Origin: Parapedobacter luteus
GTDB taxonomy: Bacteria > Bacteroidota > Bacteroidia > Sphingobacteriales > Sphingobacteriaceae
DNA: 64,000 bases
Assembly (NCBI RefSeq): GCF_900168055.1
Contig: NZ_FUYS01000002.1
Location: 620,888-684,887, forward strand
Reading direction: 5' to 3'
How positions within the stretch are numbered: position 1 is the stretch's first letter; each line of letters starts with the position of its first letter. Positions 26,561 to 34,385 of this stretch are shown in pieces. Both the position numbers and the translations under genes were made by a program. The notes beneath the pieces were generated by a model. The model ran no database searches. It was not told where the DNA came from and saw only the letters and a program-made list of their open reading frames with translations.

Positions 26561-28339
26561 ATGAAACTATTACTATCCTATTTAAGCAGGTACAAAGGTT
26601 TAATCTTCTTAGCCTTGTTGTTAGCCGCCATTAACCAAGTCTTTTCCTTACTCAACCCGTATATCCTGGGTAACTTAATCATTGACCCCTATGCCAATAA
26701 GGCGGCCGATTTCCGCGCACAGGGTGCCGATTCGGCGTTTTTTTCCGGTATAACGATTGGGCTGCTCCTGATCATCGGCGTTGCTATGGTTTCGCGCATC
26801 GCCAAGGCTTTTCAGGATTACGTGGTCAATGTCATCATCCAAAAATTCGGCGCGCGCTTATATACCGACGGACTGCGCCATGCGTTGCGGCTGCCTTTCC
26901 AGGATTTCGAAGATCAGCGTAGCGGCGAAACATTATCCGTATTACAAAAAGTAAGAGCAGATTGCGAAAAATTTATTACCAACTTTGTAAATGTACTGTT
27001 TGCTACGCTGGTGGGCATTGTTTTCGTAGTTATTGTCGCTTTTCGCCTGAGCCCTTCACTACCGTTAATTTACCTCATAGGCGCAGTGACCCTGGCTTTC
27101 CTTACCAGCTACCTAAGCAGGAAAATCAAATTTATCCAAAAAAATATCTTAAGTGAGACAAACGCATTGGCTGGCTCGACCACCGAATCGCTGCGCAATA
27201 TCGAGCTGGTAAAAAGCTTAGGACTTACTCAACAGGAAATTCGCCGGCTCAATACCACCACCATGAAAATCCTACAACTGGAGCTACGGAAGGTGAAAAG
27301 CGTACGGGCCGTCAGCTTTGTGCAGGGCACTTTTGTGAATTTCCTACAGCAATGCATCATGTTTGCCTTATTGTTTTTTGTGTTCAGGGACCAAATCACC
27401 GTAGGCCAAATGATGATGATGCAGTTCTATTCCTTCTTCATTTTTGGCCCATTGCAGGAACTTGGCAACATTATCCTGTCATACCGCGAGGCAGAAGCCT
27501 CCCTGCACAACCTTCAAAAACTATTCAGCCGAAAGCCGGAATTTCAGCCCACGAATCCGGAAAAGATCAACGCCATCACCAGTCTGCGGTTTGACAACGT
27601 GCACTTTCAACACCAGTCCGCCAACCGATCGGCATTGGAGGGAATTTCTTTTGAGGTGCAACGGGGAGAAACCATTGCTTTCGTTGGTCCCTCCGGCGCG
27701 GGCAAGACGACGTTGGTCAAATTATTGGTGGGCCTTTATCAGCCCAGCAATGGCCATATTTTCTATAATGATTTTAGGGGCGACCGCATAGACTTTGATG
27801 AGTTTCGTCACCAGATAGGTCTAGTGACGCAGGATACGCAGTTATTTTCAGGCACCATACGGGAAAACCTGCTCTTCGTGAATCCGGCTGCTACGGATGA
27901 GCAGATCATGGATGTAATGCATAAAGCTGCGGGACAAAACATACTCGCTCGGGCAGATAATGGGCTGGATACCGTAATCGGTGAGGGCGGGCTGAAGCTG
28001 TCCGGCGGCGAACGGCAGCGACTCTCCATCGCACGGGCCTTATTGCGGCGGCCTCACCTCATGATTTTTGACGAAGCGACCTCGGCACTTGACTCCATCA
28101 CAGAGGAGGAAATTTCCAATACCATACGCCGTATCACGGCAGAGCGGCAGCACATTACGATTATGATTGCTCACCGCTTATCGACTATCATGCATGCCGA
28201 TCGCATCTTTGTACTGGAAAAAGGGCAAATTATAGAAGCAGGTAACCACGCCAGACTGCTCGATGCAAAAGGATTGTATTACGCAATGTGGCGACAGCAG
28301 ATCGGCGAACGTAAAGACACCATGCCTGCCGCGGTTTAG
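26561..28339 (+). CDS. ABC exporter, fused membrane and ATPase domains
   Basis: The 592-residue half-transporter would work as a homodimer. Residues 1-310 hold six membrane helices of the type I exporter fold. Residues about 340-585 are the ATPase, with Walker A GPSGAGKTTL, Q-loop QDTQLF, signature LSGGERQRL, Walker B LMIFDEATSALD and switch His in AHRLST. Substrates of this broad family include lipids, peptides and drugs, and nothing nearby identifies the cargo. A hairpin right after the stop may end the transcript. Confidence 0.92.
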   Translation: MKLLLSYLSRYKGLIFLALLLAAINQVFSLLNPYILGNLIIDPYANKAADFRAQGADSAFFSGITIGLLLIIGVAMVSRIAKAFQDYVVNVIIQKFGARLYTDGLRHALRLPFQDFEDQRSGETLSVLQKVRADCEKFITNFVNVLFATLVGIVFVVIVAFRLSPSLPLIYLIGAVTLAFLTSYLSRKIKFIQKNILSETNALAGSTTESLRNIELVKSLGLTQQEIRRLNTTTMKILQLELRKVKSVRAVSFVQGTFVNFLQQCIMFALLFFVFRDQITVGQMMMMQFYSFFIFGPLQELGNIILSYREAEASLHNLQKLFSRKPEFQPTNPEKINAITSLRFDNVHFQHQSANRSALEGISFEVQRGETIAFVGPSGAGKTTLVKLLVGLYQPSNGHIFYNDFRGDRIDFDEFRHQIGLVTQDTQLFSGTIRENLLFVNPAATDEQIMDVMHKAAGQNILARADNGLDTVIGEGGLKLSGGERQRLSIARALLRRPHLMIFDEATSALDSITEEEISNTIRRITAERQHITIMIAHRLSTIMHADRIFVLEKGQIIEAGNHARLLDAKGLYYAMWRQQIGERKDTMPAAV

Positions 28340-28369
28340 CCGCTGTATCCTTGATACAGATCGGCTTTA
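28339..28369 (+). terminator. Hairpin after the ABC exporter gene
   Basis: GCCG-CTGTATC (28339-28349) pairs with GATACAG-CGGC (28353-28365) across a three-base loop and a two-base bulge. Only three T follow, so it is a weak terminator at best. Confidence 0.4.
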
Positions 28370-28432
28370 CTCATCTTCAAGTTCGGCTAATTTTATTGAT
28401 ACGCAATTACGAGCATTCTTAAGGAATGGGAA

Positions 28433-29329
28433 TTAAAGGATAAAAAACGTTTTGGGTTTTGCCGGTTCCGGCCATGTATCCTCACCAAGCAACTGCCGGA
28501 TATTGATTTCAATAGTACGTGCAATTGCCGTCATCGGAATATCGCTCGGACGGTTCCTGAACGGATCTTGTAGATTGTATGCAGTCTTTTCCGCCAGGAA
28601 AAACAAGGCAGCAATCAATACCAATAGTGGAATCTCAAATAGTGCGTGGACATCCTGTATCGCAATCGACAAGGTGATGAGGAAAAGATAGATCGCCGCA
28701 TGCAAGAACAACCGGTATGTGACGGGGAATACCGTTGTGTTAATACGTTCTGCTCGTCCCATCGAATCTACCAGGCGAACGAGTGTCTTATCAAGTTGTA
28801 CACGACAAAACACATCCAGTGCACCTCGATTGGCCAGTTCCTTGATAGCGTATGCTTGTTGCTGTGTAAGGGCAAGGGCTTTATTTTGGTGGTTTGATAG
28901 CTTTGCAATATCTTCTTGCCGCAGGCATCCGGTATCGCGTGTCAATGGATTCAGCCCACGTAACGAATCACCCAATGCATAGCACCAAGCGATTTGCCGG
29001 TGTCCGATTTCAGTAATGACAGCCTGATGCTCGGCGGTCAAGTAGCTCTGCAGTTGTATGACCAAGGTCCGCGAATCGTTTACGATGGATCCCCAGATTT
29101 TCCGCGCCTCCCACCACCGTTCATAAGACTGGTTCATCTTGAAGGAAAGTAAAATGGAGATCGCGGTACCCAAAAACGCCGGTACACCTAATGGCATCTC
29201 AGGTAAACGGTCCGACAAGAGGTAGGTAAAGGTGTTGAAGATCAAACCGACAATAAAAACTACCGCTACTTCGAGTTTAACTTTATTAAACATGTAGCGG
29301 AATGGTATACCTTTGGTTTTTATAAGCAT
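28433..29329 (-). CDS. Bestrophin-like (UPF0187) ion channel
   Basis: The protein has 298 residues from the ATG at 29327-29329; a longer in-frame reading would run into the glucokinase gene and adds a non-conserved tail. The start MLIKTKGIPFRYMFNKVKLE, the segment LLSFKMNQSYERWWEARKIWG, and LLVLIAALFFLAEKTAYNLQDPF with FRNRPSDIPM are diagnostic of bacterial bestrophins, for example KpBest. These form pentameric channels for cations or anions. Four hydrophobic segments are visible. It lies downstream of glk on the same strand, 124 bases away. Confidence 0.88.
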   Translation of the reverse strand: MLIKTKGIPFRYMFNKVKLEVAVVFIVGLIFNTFTYLLSDRLPEMPLGVPAFLGTAISILLSFKMNQSYERWWEARKIWGSIVNDSRTLVIQLQSYLTAEHQAVITEIGHRQIAWCYALGDSLRGLNPLTRDTGCLRQEDIAKLSNHQNKALALTQQQAYAIKELANRGALDVFCRVQLDKTLVRLVDSMGRAERINTTVFPVTYRLFLHAAIYLFLITLSIAIQDVHALFEIPLLVLIAALFFLAEKTAYNLQDPFRNRPSDIPMTAIARTIEINIRQLLGEDTWPEPAKPKTFFIL

Positions 29330-29453
29330 AGATAACTTGCGTATGATGAAGCGGGTCCGTGTTTTTCGATAAACAACATTTACCCCCAGATGTTTTGATA
29401 AATTAACGTGTTTTATTACGCGTATTTGATGCGTATACTGTACGTAGAAAGCG

Positions 29454-30485
29454 TTATCCGTACGCACCATAATAGGCTGCCCCGATTAGCGCAGCCTTGC
29501 TATTCAATATCGTTTTTATGGATACGCTTTGTAACAGTTCAGACATGCGCGAATTCTGAATAAATTGTTGCCGGAACAGCTCTCTACGCAGCAATGGGTA
29601 GATCCTGGGTGGTATACCGCCGCCCAGCAGGAGTCCTCCCGTTGCTTTATGCTTCAACACCAGGTTAGCGGCTTCCCGTGCCATATAGCCTACAAATAAC
29701 TCCATTGCCATGATGCAAGTACCATCCAGCTCACGCATAGCCGCATGACTAATTACAGCGGCCGGGTCACGGTTATGCTTAAAATTTTTCGTTAGCCAGG
29801 CAGGTTCTTTACGGCCCTTTATGTCGCGCAGAAAGCGGTAAATCCGGTAAATACCCGGACCCGACACAACGTGCTCCCAACTTACGATATTGAGCTCCGC
29901 TTTCAGGTGAGTCCACAGTTCGATATCGAATTCCGTTCGGGGCGCAAATTCGCAGTGCCCGCCTTCCGTTGCAAATGGTCGGTGGGCCTCGCCATCCCAG
30001 AAAATACCCGCCTCCCCTAATCCGGTGCCGGGAGCCAAAATGGTCATATTGCCCGAATTCGTCGATCCATTGTCATATATCGTAGCGATATCTTCTTGCG
30101 CCAATCCAGCCAACCCATAGGCTGTAGCTTCCAAGTCGTTGATAAGCACAACACGCTCAACGCCGAGATCGCGCTCCAAACGGCTGCCGTCGAGCTCCCA
30201 CTGCAAATTCGTCAGCTTCACCGTGTTGTCTAAAACAGGACCTGCAACACCGATGGATAACATGGACGGTACACGCTGGCTATCGGCCCGGAATGTTTCA
30301 AAAAGCGCTTCAAATGTAAGATGTTCCCCGGATGGGAAAGTGGCCTCACGCAAAAGCGAAAGCTTTTCGCGTTGCACTTCAAACAAACCCAAGCTCGTCT
30401 TGGTGCCACCAATGTCGGCAGCCAAGATCAGCTGTTTTCGCGTATCAGGCTTTCCCTTTTTCGGCAGATACAATAGATATGACAT
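29454..30485 (-). CDS. glk: Glucokinase
   Basis: The 343-residue kinase phosphorylates glucose with ATP for glycolysis. The phosphate-binding motif ILAADIGGTKTSLGLFE lies near residue 22. The catalytic Asp lies in VLINDLEATAYGLA. PGTGLGEAGI binds ATP, and the segment HCEFAPR with a nearby Glu is the sugar-binding region of the bacterial Glk family. A second in-frame ATG at 30509 would add eight residues; the nearer one is chosen without strong grounds. An inverted repeat at 30513-30532 lies just upstream. Confidence 0.9.
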   Translation of the reverse strand: MSYLLYLPKKGKPDTRKQLILAADIGGTKTSLGLFEVQREKLSLLREATFPSGEHLTFEALFETFRADSQRVPSMLSIGVAGPVLDNTVKLTNLQWELDGSRLERDLGVERVVLINDLEATAYGLAGLAQEDIATIYDNGSTNSGNMTILAPGTGLGEAGIFWDGEAHRPFATEGGHCEFAPRTEFDIELWTHLKAELNIVSWEHVVSGPGIYRIYRFLRDIKGRKEPAWLTKNFKHNRDPAAVISHAAMRELDGTCIMAMELFVGYMAREAANLVLKHKATGGLLLGGGIPPRIYPLLRRELFRQQFIQNSRMSELLQSVSIKTILNSKAALIGAAYYGAYG

Positions 30486-30512
30486 TGTTTTTGTATTAAA
30501 ATGCAGCATATC

Positions 30513-30532
30513 CGGTTATAACGGGATAACCG
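30513..30532. promoter_or_regulatory. Inverted repeat upstream of glucokinase
   Basis: CGGTTAT (30513-30519) and ATAACCG (30526-30532) are perfect inverted copies with a six-base spacer. The position just before the glk start suggests an operator or a 5-prime hairpin. Confidence 0.35.
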
Positions 30533-30564
30533 AGAAATGTTGTTAAGATAAGCTATGGGGTTGG

Positions 30565-30600
30565 GATTTGCAAATCGTACTTTTGTATATCAGATTTGCG
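30565..30600 (+). promoter_or_regulatory. Promoter and candidate operator of the AraC-type regulator
   Basis: A perfect 12-base palindrome GATTTGCAAATC (30565-30576) precedes the -7 element TACTTTTG (30578-30585). A further half copy GATTTGCG (30593-30600) sits 28 bases after the first. The ATG follows at 30604. The arrangement suits an autoregulatory site. Confidence 0.45.
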
Positions 30601-30603
30601 ATA

Positions 30604-31449
30604 ATGAGAAATCAAGCTGAACAACGGATTGCGGACACTGAAGCGGCATACTCCAGCGTTAGAATCGCTGTTCCGACAGCCTATGCAGACGTGTTTTCCC
30701 ATTTTTATTTTGCCGAAAATAATACGGATGAAGTCGTCGCCAGAACGTTGCTGCCATCCTATCAAACTATTTTAGTTTTCTGTTTTGGCAAAAATGCATT
30801 GCTGCGAACGCAGCAAAACACTCCGCTCGAAGTGGACAAATGCCTGGTTTTGGGCCCGATAAAAAAGGCATTTGATTACGCGTTATTTCCGCAATCCAGC
30901 ATATTAGTCGCCAATTTTAAACATGACGGTTTTTATCGTTTCTTCGGTACCGCTTCAATCAGCGAAAGACCATTGTTGCATCCCGATGAGCTGTTGGAGG
31001 AAAACTGTTTTACGGCGCTATGGGCCGAACTCAATCAAATACCCGAAGTAATGCGCCGTGTGGATTATATGCTTGACTTTTGTAAACCTTACCTGGGCCG
31101 GCGCAATATTATTGCCGAGCGGTTAGCAAATTTCAACAAACAAAACCTGGACCCGATTAAAGCAGTTGCCAATGAGCAAACCCAGACTGAAAGGAATATT
31201 CAGCTCCACCATAAAAAGCATTTCGGCTATTCAGCTAAAGAACTAAACCGGTATCGGCGATTTTTGAGTGTCATCGAACGGATACAAGTGATTGCAACCA
31301 ACCACTCCAGAATGGATTGGTTTGAAGTCATCGACGAATGTGGTTATTATGATCAAAGTCAACTGATTCACGACTTTAAGTATTACCTCAATATGACCCC
31401 GGTGAAGTACTTGGAATTCCAGCAGGATATTTGCAATCCAATGAGCTGA
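30604..31449 (+). CDS. AraC-family transcriptional regulator
   Basis: The protein has 281 residues from the ATG at 30604; the frame extends 36 bases further through the promoter. The N-terminal 160 residues resemble the cupin-like ligand domain (DUF6597 type) found in many Bacteroidota AraC proteins. The C-terminal about 100 residues carry the two helix-turn-helix motifs, ending with DECGYYDQSQLIHDFKYYLNMTP, the family signature. It probably controls the quinone reductase gene 67 bases downstream and perhaps itself. Confidence 0.88.
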   Translation: MRNQAEQRIADTEAAYSSVRIAVPTAYADVFSHFYFAENNTDEVVARTLLPSYQTILVFCFGKNALLRTQQNTPLEVDKCLVLGPIKKAFDYALFPQSSILVANFKHDGFYRFFGTASISERPLLHPDELLEENCFTALWAELNQIPEVMRRVDYMLDFCKPYLGRRNIIAERLANFNKQNLDPIKAVANEQTQTERNIQLHHKKHFGYSAKELNRYRRFLSVIERIQVIATNHSRMDWFEVIDECGYYDQSQLIHDFKYYLNMTPVKYLEFQQDICNPMS

Positions 31450-31516
31450 TTTCGTTTTCTTACAATTTACGCGGATAATGGCGTACTAACTTTGTCTCAA
31501 ACAAATAAGTAACATT

Positions 31517-32104
31517 ATGAGACATTTAATCATTTACGCCCACCCCCATCCGCAGAGCTTAAACGGGAGGTTAACACAAAAACTCGCTTTGCATCTGTCG
31601 AAAAACGGACACGATATTAAGGTCAGGGACTTGTACAGACTAGATTTCAATCCGGTGCTATCCCTACAGGATATGGAAGGGCAACGCGCAGGAAAGGTGG
31701 CCGATGATGTCAGAAAAGAGCAGGAATTTATTCAATGGGCTGATTGTATCACCATCATTCACCCCATTTGGTGGACGGGCCTGCCGGCCATCATCAAGGG
31801 CTACATCGATCGCGTATTCAGCTATGGTTTCGCTTACCGTTATGACCAGGGCATTCAAAAAGGGTTACTTACTGAAAAAGCTGCGGTGATCATCAACACA
31901 CACGGCAAGTCGCAGGCTGAATATGAAGCCATTGGCATGGATAGAGCACTGTCTCTCACCTCCGATACCGGTATATACGCGTACTGTGGGCTTACAGTTA
32001 AACGGCATTTTTTCCTCGATAAAGCAGACCGTGCTACGGATACCCGGCTTGAACATTGGATAAAGCAAATTAACGAGGTATATGACACCGTTTTTATTGC
32101 ATAA
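31517..32104 (+). CDS. NAD(P)H:quinone oxidoreductase, flavodoxin-like fold
   Basis: The 195-residue flavoprotein is of the KefF/MdaB/NQO family. The FMN/FAD phosphate loop is IIYAHPHPQSLNGRL at the N-terminus. HPIWWTGLPAIIKGYIDRVFSYGFAY (about 83-108) is the flavin and quinone-binding signature. It would reduce quinones by two electrons, limiting oxidative or electrophile stress. It directly follows an AraC-type regulator on the same strand. Confidence 0.88.
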   Translation: MRHLIIYAHPHPQSLNGRLTQKLALHLSKNGHDIKVRDLYRLDFNPVLSLQDMEGQRAGKVADDVRKEQEFIQWADCITIIHPIWWTGLPAIIKGYIDRVFSYGFAYRYDQGIQKGLLTEKAAVIINTHGKSQAEYEAIGMDRALSLTSDTGIYAYCGLTVKRHFFLDKADRATDTRLEHWIKQINEVYDTVFIA

Positions 32105-32120
32105 TTCATTAATCCTTTTT

Positions 32121-32128
32121 TACTTTTG
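32121..32128 (+). promoter_or_regulatory. -7 element upstream of the methyltransferase gene
   Basis: TACTTTTG is an exact match. It overlaps a TTG codon at 32126, which rules that codon out as the translation start and points to the GTG at 32144 or ATG at 32162. Confidence 0.5.
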
Positions 32129-32143
32129 TATAAGGTATCCAAG

Positions 32144-32662
32144 GTGTCCCAAAGCAAACGCATGAAGACAAAATTATCCGGACGGCTCACCAGCATTGTT
32201 GATGCATTGCCCTTGACAGACGACATCAGGATTTTGGAAATCGGTTGCGGCTCAGGTGGAATGGCGAGGGAAATTTCAAGGCGAATCGGCAATGGACATA
32301 TTCTTGCCATTGACCGCTCCGCAAAGGCTATACAACAAGCTATAACAGGCTCTCAAGCTGAAATAGAAACCGGTAAACTTTCCTTTAAGCGAGTTGCCAT
32401 AGAAAGGTTTGAGCTTGAACCCAACGAAGAATTATTTCACATAGCTGTTGCAATACGAGTCGGAGCATTGGATGGGCGACACCCCGAAATTGAAAAGCAA
32501 TCGTTGACAAATATTGCAAAAGCGCTGAAGGAAGACGGAAAACTATTTATTGACCGAGGAACCCCATTAAGGGAGATATCACTCGACTTATACAGAGAAA
32601 ATGCCGGCCGCCAGCATAACGGTCAAACACCTAATAAGAAAGGCAATGAATACAAGCGATAA
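32144..32662 (+). CDS. Class I SAM-dependent methyltransferase
   Basis: The protein has 172 residues if started at the GTG at 32144 (166 from the ATG at 32162). Motif I ILEIGCGSG lies near residue 34 and the acidic residue at the end of strand 2 in ILAIDRSAKAIQQA. The later motif VAIRVGALDGRHPEIEKQSL is typical of an uncharacterised family of small methyltransferases. The GTG start keeps the SQSKRMKTKLSGRL segment that relatives share. The substrate is unknown. Its last 17 bases overlap the DUF2200 gene, so the two are translationally coupled. Confidence 0.8.
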   Translation: MSQSKRMKTKLSGRLTSIVDALPLTDDIRILEIGCGSGGMAREISRRIGNGHILAIDRSAKAIQQAITGSQAEIETGKLSFKRVAIERFELEPNEELFHIAVAIRVGALDGRHPEIEKQSLTNIAKALKEDGKLFIDRGTPLREISLDLYRENAGRQHNGQTPNKKGNEYKR

Positions 32663-33011
32663 ACACAATGAGCGTATAGCTAAAATGACGTTTGCATCCG
32701 TGTATCCGCATTACGTCACAAAGGTAGAAAGTAAGGGCAGAACCAAAGAAGAACTGCATCAGGTCATTGAATGGCTGACAGGTTTTGAAGAAAGAAAACT
32801 ACAAGCGCTTATCGATGAGAACGCAACGTTTGAAACATTCTTTGAGCAAGCAACATTGAATCCCAATGCTCATCTCATTACAGGTGTAATCTGCGGTTAT
32901 CGAATAGAAGAAATCGAAAATCCATTGACAAAAAAAACGAGATATTTGGACAAGCTGGTGGATGAACTGGCAAAAGGGCGGAAAATGGAAAAGATTTTAA
33001 GAACGCCTTGA
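32646..33011 (+). CDS. DUF2200-domain protein
   Basis: The 121-residue protein matches the DUF2200 family by the segments IAKMTFASVYPHYVTKVESK, GRTKEELHQVIEWLTGF and HLITGVICGYRIEEIENPL. The family is small, cytoplasmic and of unknown function. The ATG at 32646 lies inside the methyltransferase gene end. Confidence 0.85.
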   Translation: MNTSDKHNERIAKMTFASVYPHYVTKVESKGRTKEELHQVIEWLTGFEERKLQALIDENATFETFFEQATLNPNAHLITGVICGYRIEEIENPLTKKTRYLDKLVDELAKGRKMEKILRTP

Positions 33012-33021
33012 AGGGATTTGC

Positions 33022-33231
33022 TCAAGCACGCTTGGCCGACCTGTTAAAGCCTTCTTCTAAAAAAATTCGGACATTAAGTACATTACCTTGCTGGTTCTCG
33101 CTGTCAAACGTGAACAGCTTGCGCTTGTCCACGGTGTAATCCGGTCCCTCGTATATAATCGCTTCTTCGCTGATTTTCCCCTCGATTTCCGCCAATCGAC
33201 CGAGGCACATATCCCTCGCGAATGTTGCCAC
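33022..33231 (-). CDS. Unrecognised small protein, possibly a gene remnant
   Basis: A frame starting at GTG (33229-33231) encodes 69 residues with normal-looking composition (GRLAEIEGKISEEAIIYEG, LFTFDSENQQGNVLNVRIF). The same frame stays open for another 40 codons upstream, to a TGA at 33352-33354, without an ATG, and those codons also read like protein. That suggests the 3-prime end of a gene that has lost its start. I do not recognise a family. The bases 33232-33418 hold nothing else I can support. Confidence 0.35.
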   Translation of the reverse strand: MATFARDMCLGRLAEIEGKISEEAIIYEGPDYTVDKRKLFTFDSENQQGNVLNVRIFLEEGFNRSAKRA

Positions 33232-33418
33232 CGCCTGAATGATGACGAGTTTTTGGCGGCAATTGGCTTGAAATTTGCCGGATACCGTGGCTGCTGCCTT
33301 TGCTTTCCTGTTATTTACCGCTTCCTTTGTTGTTGTGGCCTTTAGGTTGAGTCACTCAGTTGCGGTCGCAAGGGAATCCCGTCTTCATTCGAGGACTGGA
33401 TGATGGTACCCTTCTTTA

Positions 33419-34199
33419 TTATTCAACGTGATTTGATGGTTTTTCCTGACGAACTTCGAGGGCCGACATGCTTGCTTTCGGGAAGTTAATAATCCGCAGC
33501 CACTTCAATAACAGGACAATGGGGTATACCGGATCGATTTCGTGCCAGCGCCTGCCGAAGTTAACCGAAGAAGGGTGTTTATGATGGTTGTTGTGATAAG
33601 ACTCGCCGAGCATCAGTACGTCAACCACCAGCAGGTTTCGTGAAGTGTTTTTAAGCCTGAAATTGATGTAACCGTATTTATGCGCAAACCAATTGATCAC
33701 AGCCCCATGAAAGGCACCCATGGTAACGACGATGGGAAGCAGCAGGAACCACCAGAAGCTGCTGGCAAACACCAGAAAAAAGGCTATATAGGCGGCTACC
33801 CACAGCACTCTCGAAAGCGGTGTATTGCCCCACCCGGTCAAGCCGCTCCCAATTGGGCAGTTTTTTTGTAAACCGCTCTTCCACCAGCATACGCCGCCTG
33901 TCAATGTCGAGGTAAGTATTCCGGGTGCGCCACATCATGGCAAAGATATTCGATGAAAAGTTAGGTGAGTGGGGATCGCGCTCGGTATCGGTATACGCGT
34001 GATGCATGCGGTGCATGATGGCGTAGGCCCGAGGGCTCATGTAGGAGGAGCCTTGTGTGATATATGAAAAAAGGAAGAAAAAACGTTCCCAAAACCGGTT
34101 CATCGTAAATGATCCGTGCGCTGCATACCGATGCTGGAAAAAGGTTTGCGAGAATAACGAGAGGTACCATATCCCTACGAAAAAAAATAAAATGACCAT
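33419..34199 (-). pseudogene. Acyl-CoA/fatty-acid desaturase, frameshifted
   Basis: Two overlapping frames together form one membrane desaturase. The first, from the ATG at 34199, carries His boxes HRYAAH and HRMHH. The second carries the third box YHNNHH and the C-terminal membrane segments. The frames join near 33828-33831 (GGGG on the minus strand). Removing one G gives a continuous protein of about 259 residues that reads ERLDRVGNTPLSRVLW across the junction. The total span of 781 bases also exceeds a multiple of three by one. Delta-9 desaturases insert a double bond in fatty acyl chains. This may be a recent pseudogene or a sequencing error in the homopolymer. Confidence 0.85.
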
Positions 34200-34385
34200 G
34201 ATGATGGGCTTTAAAATGTAAACGATGGATGCAGAGATCGAATATTAAAGCCCACTTTGGTTGTGGTAAGAGGAAAGTGGTAACCCGGAGACGTGTATCT
34301 GTATCGCATTAATTACCATAAAGGTAGGTTATTTGTTTGGAAAAAACGCCGCAACACCCGTATTTATTTTTTTCATCCCCCCTAA

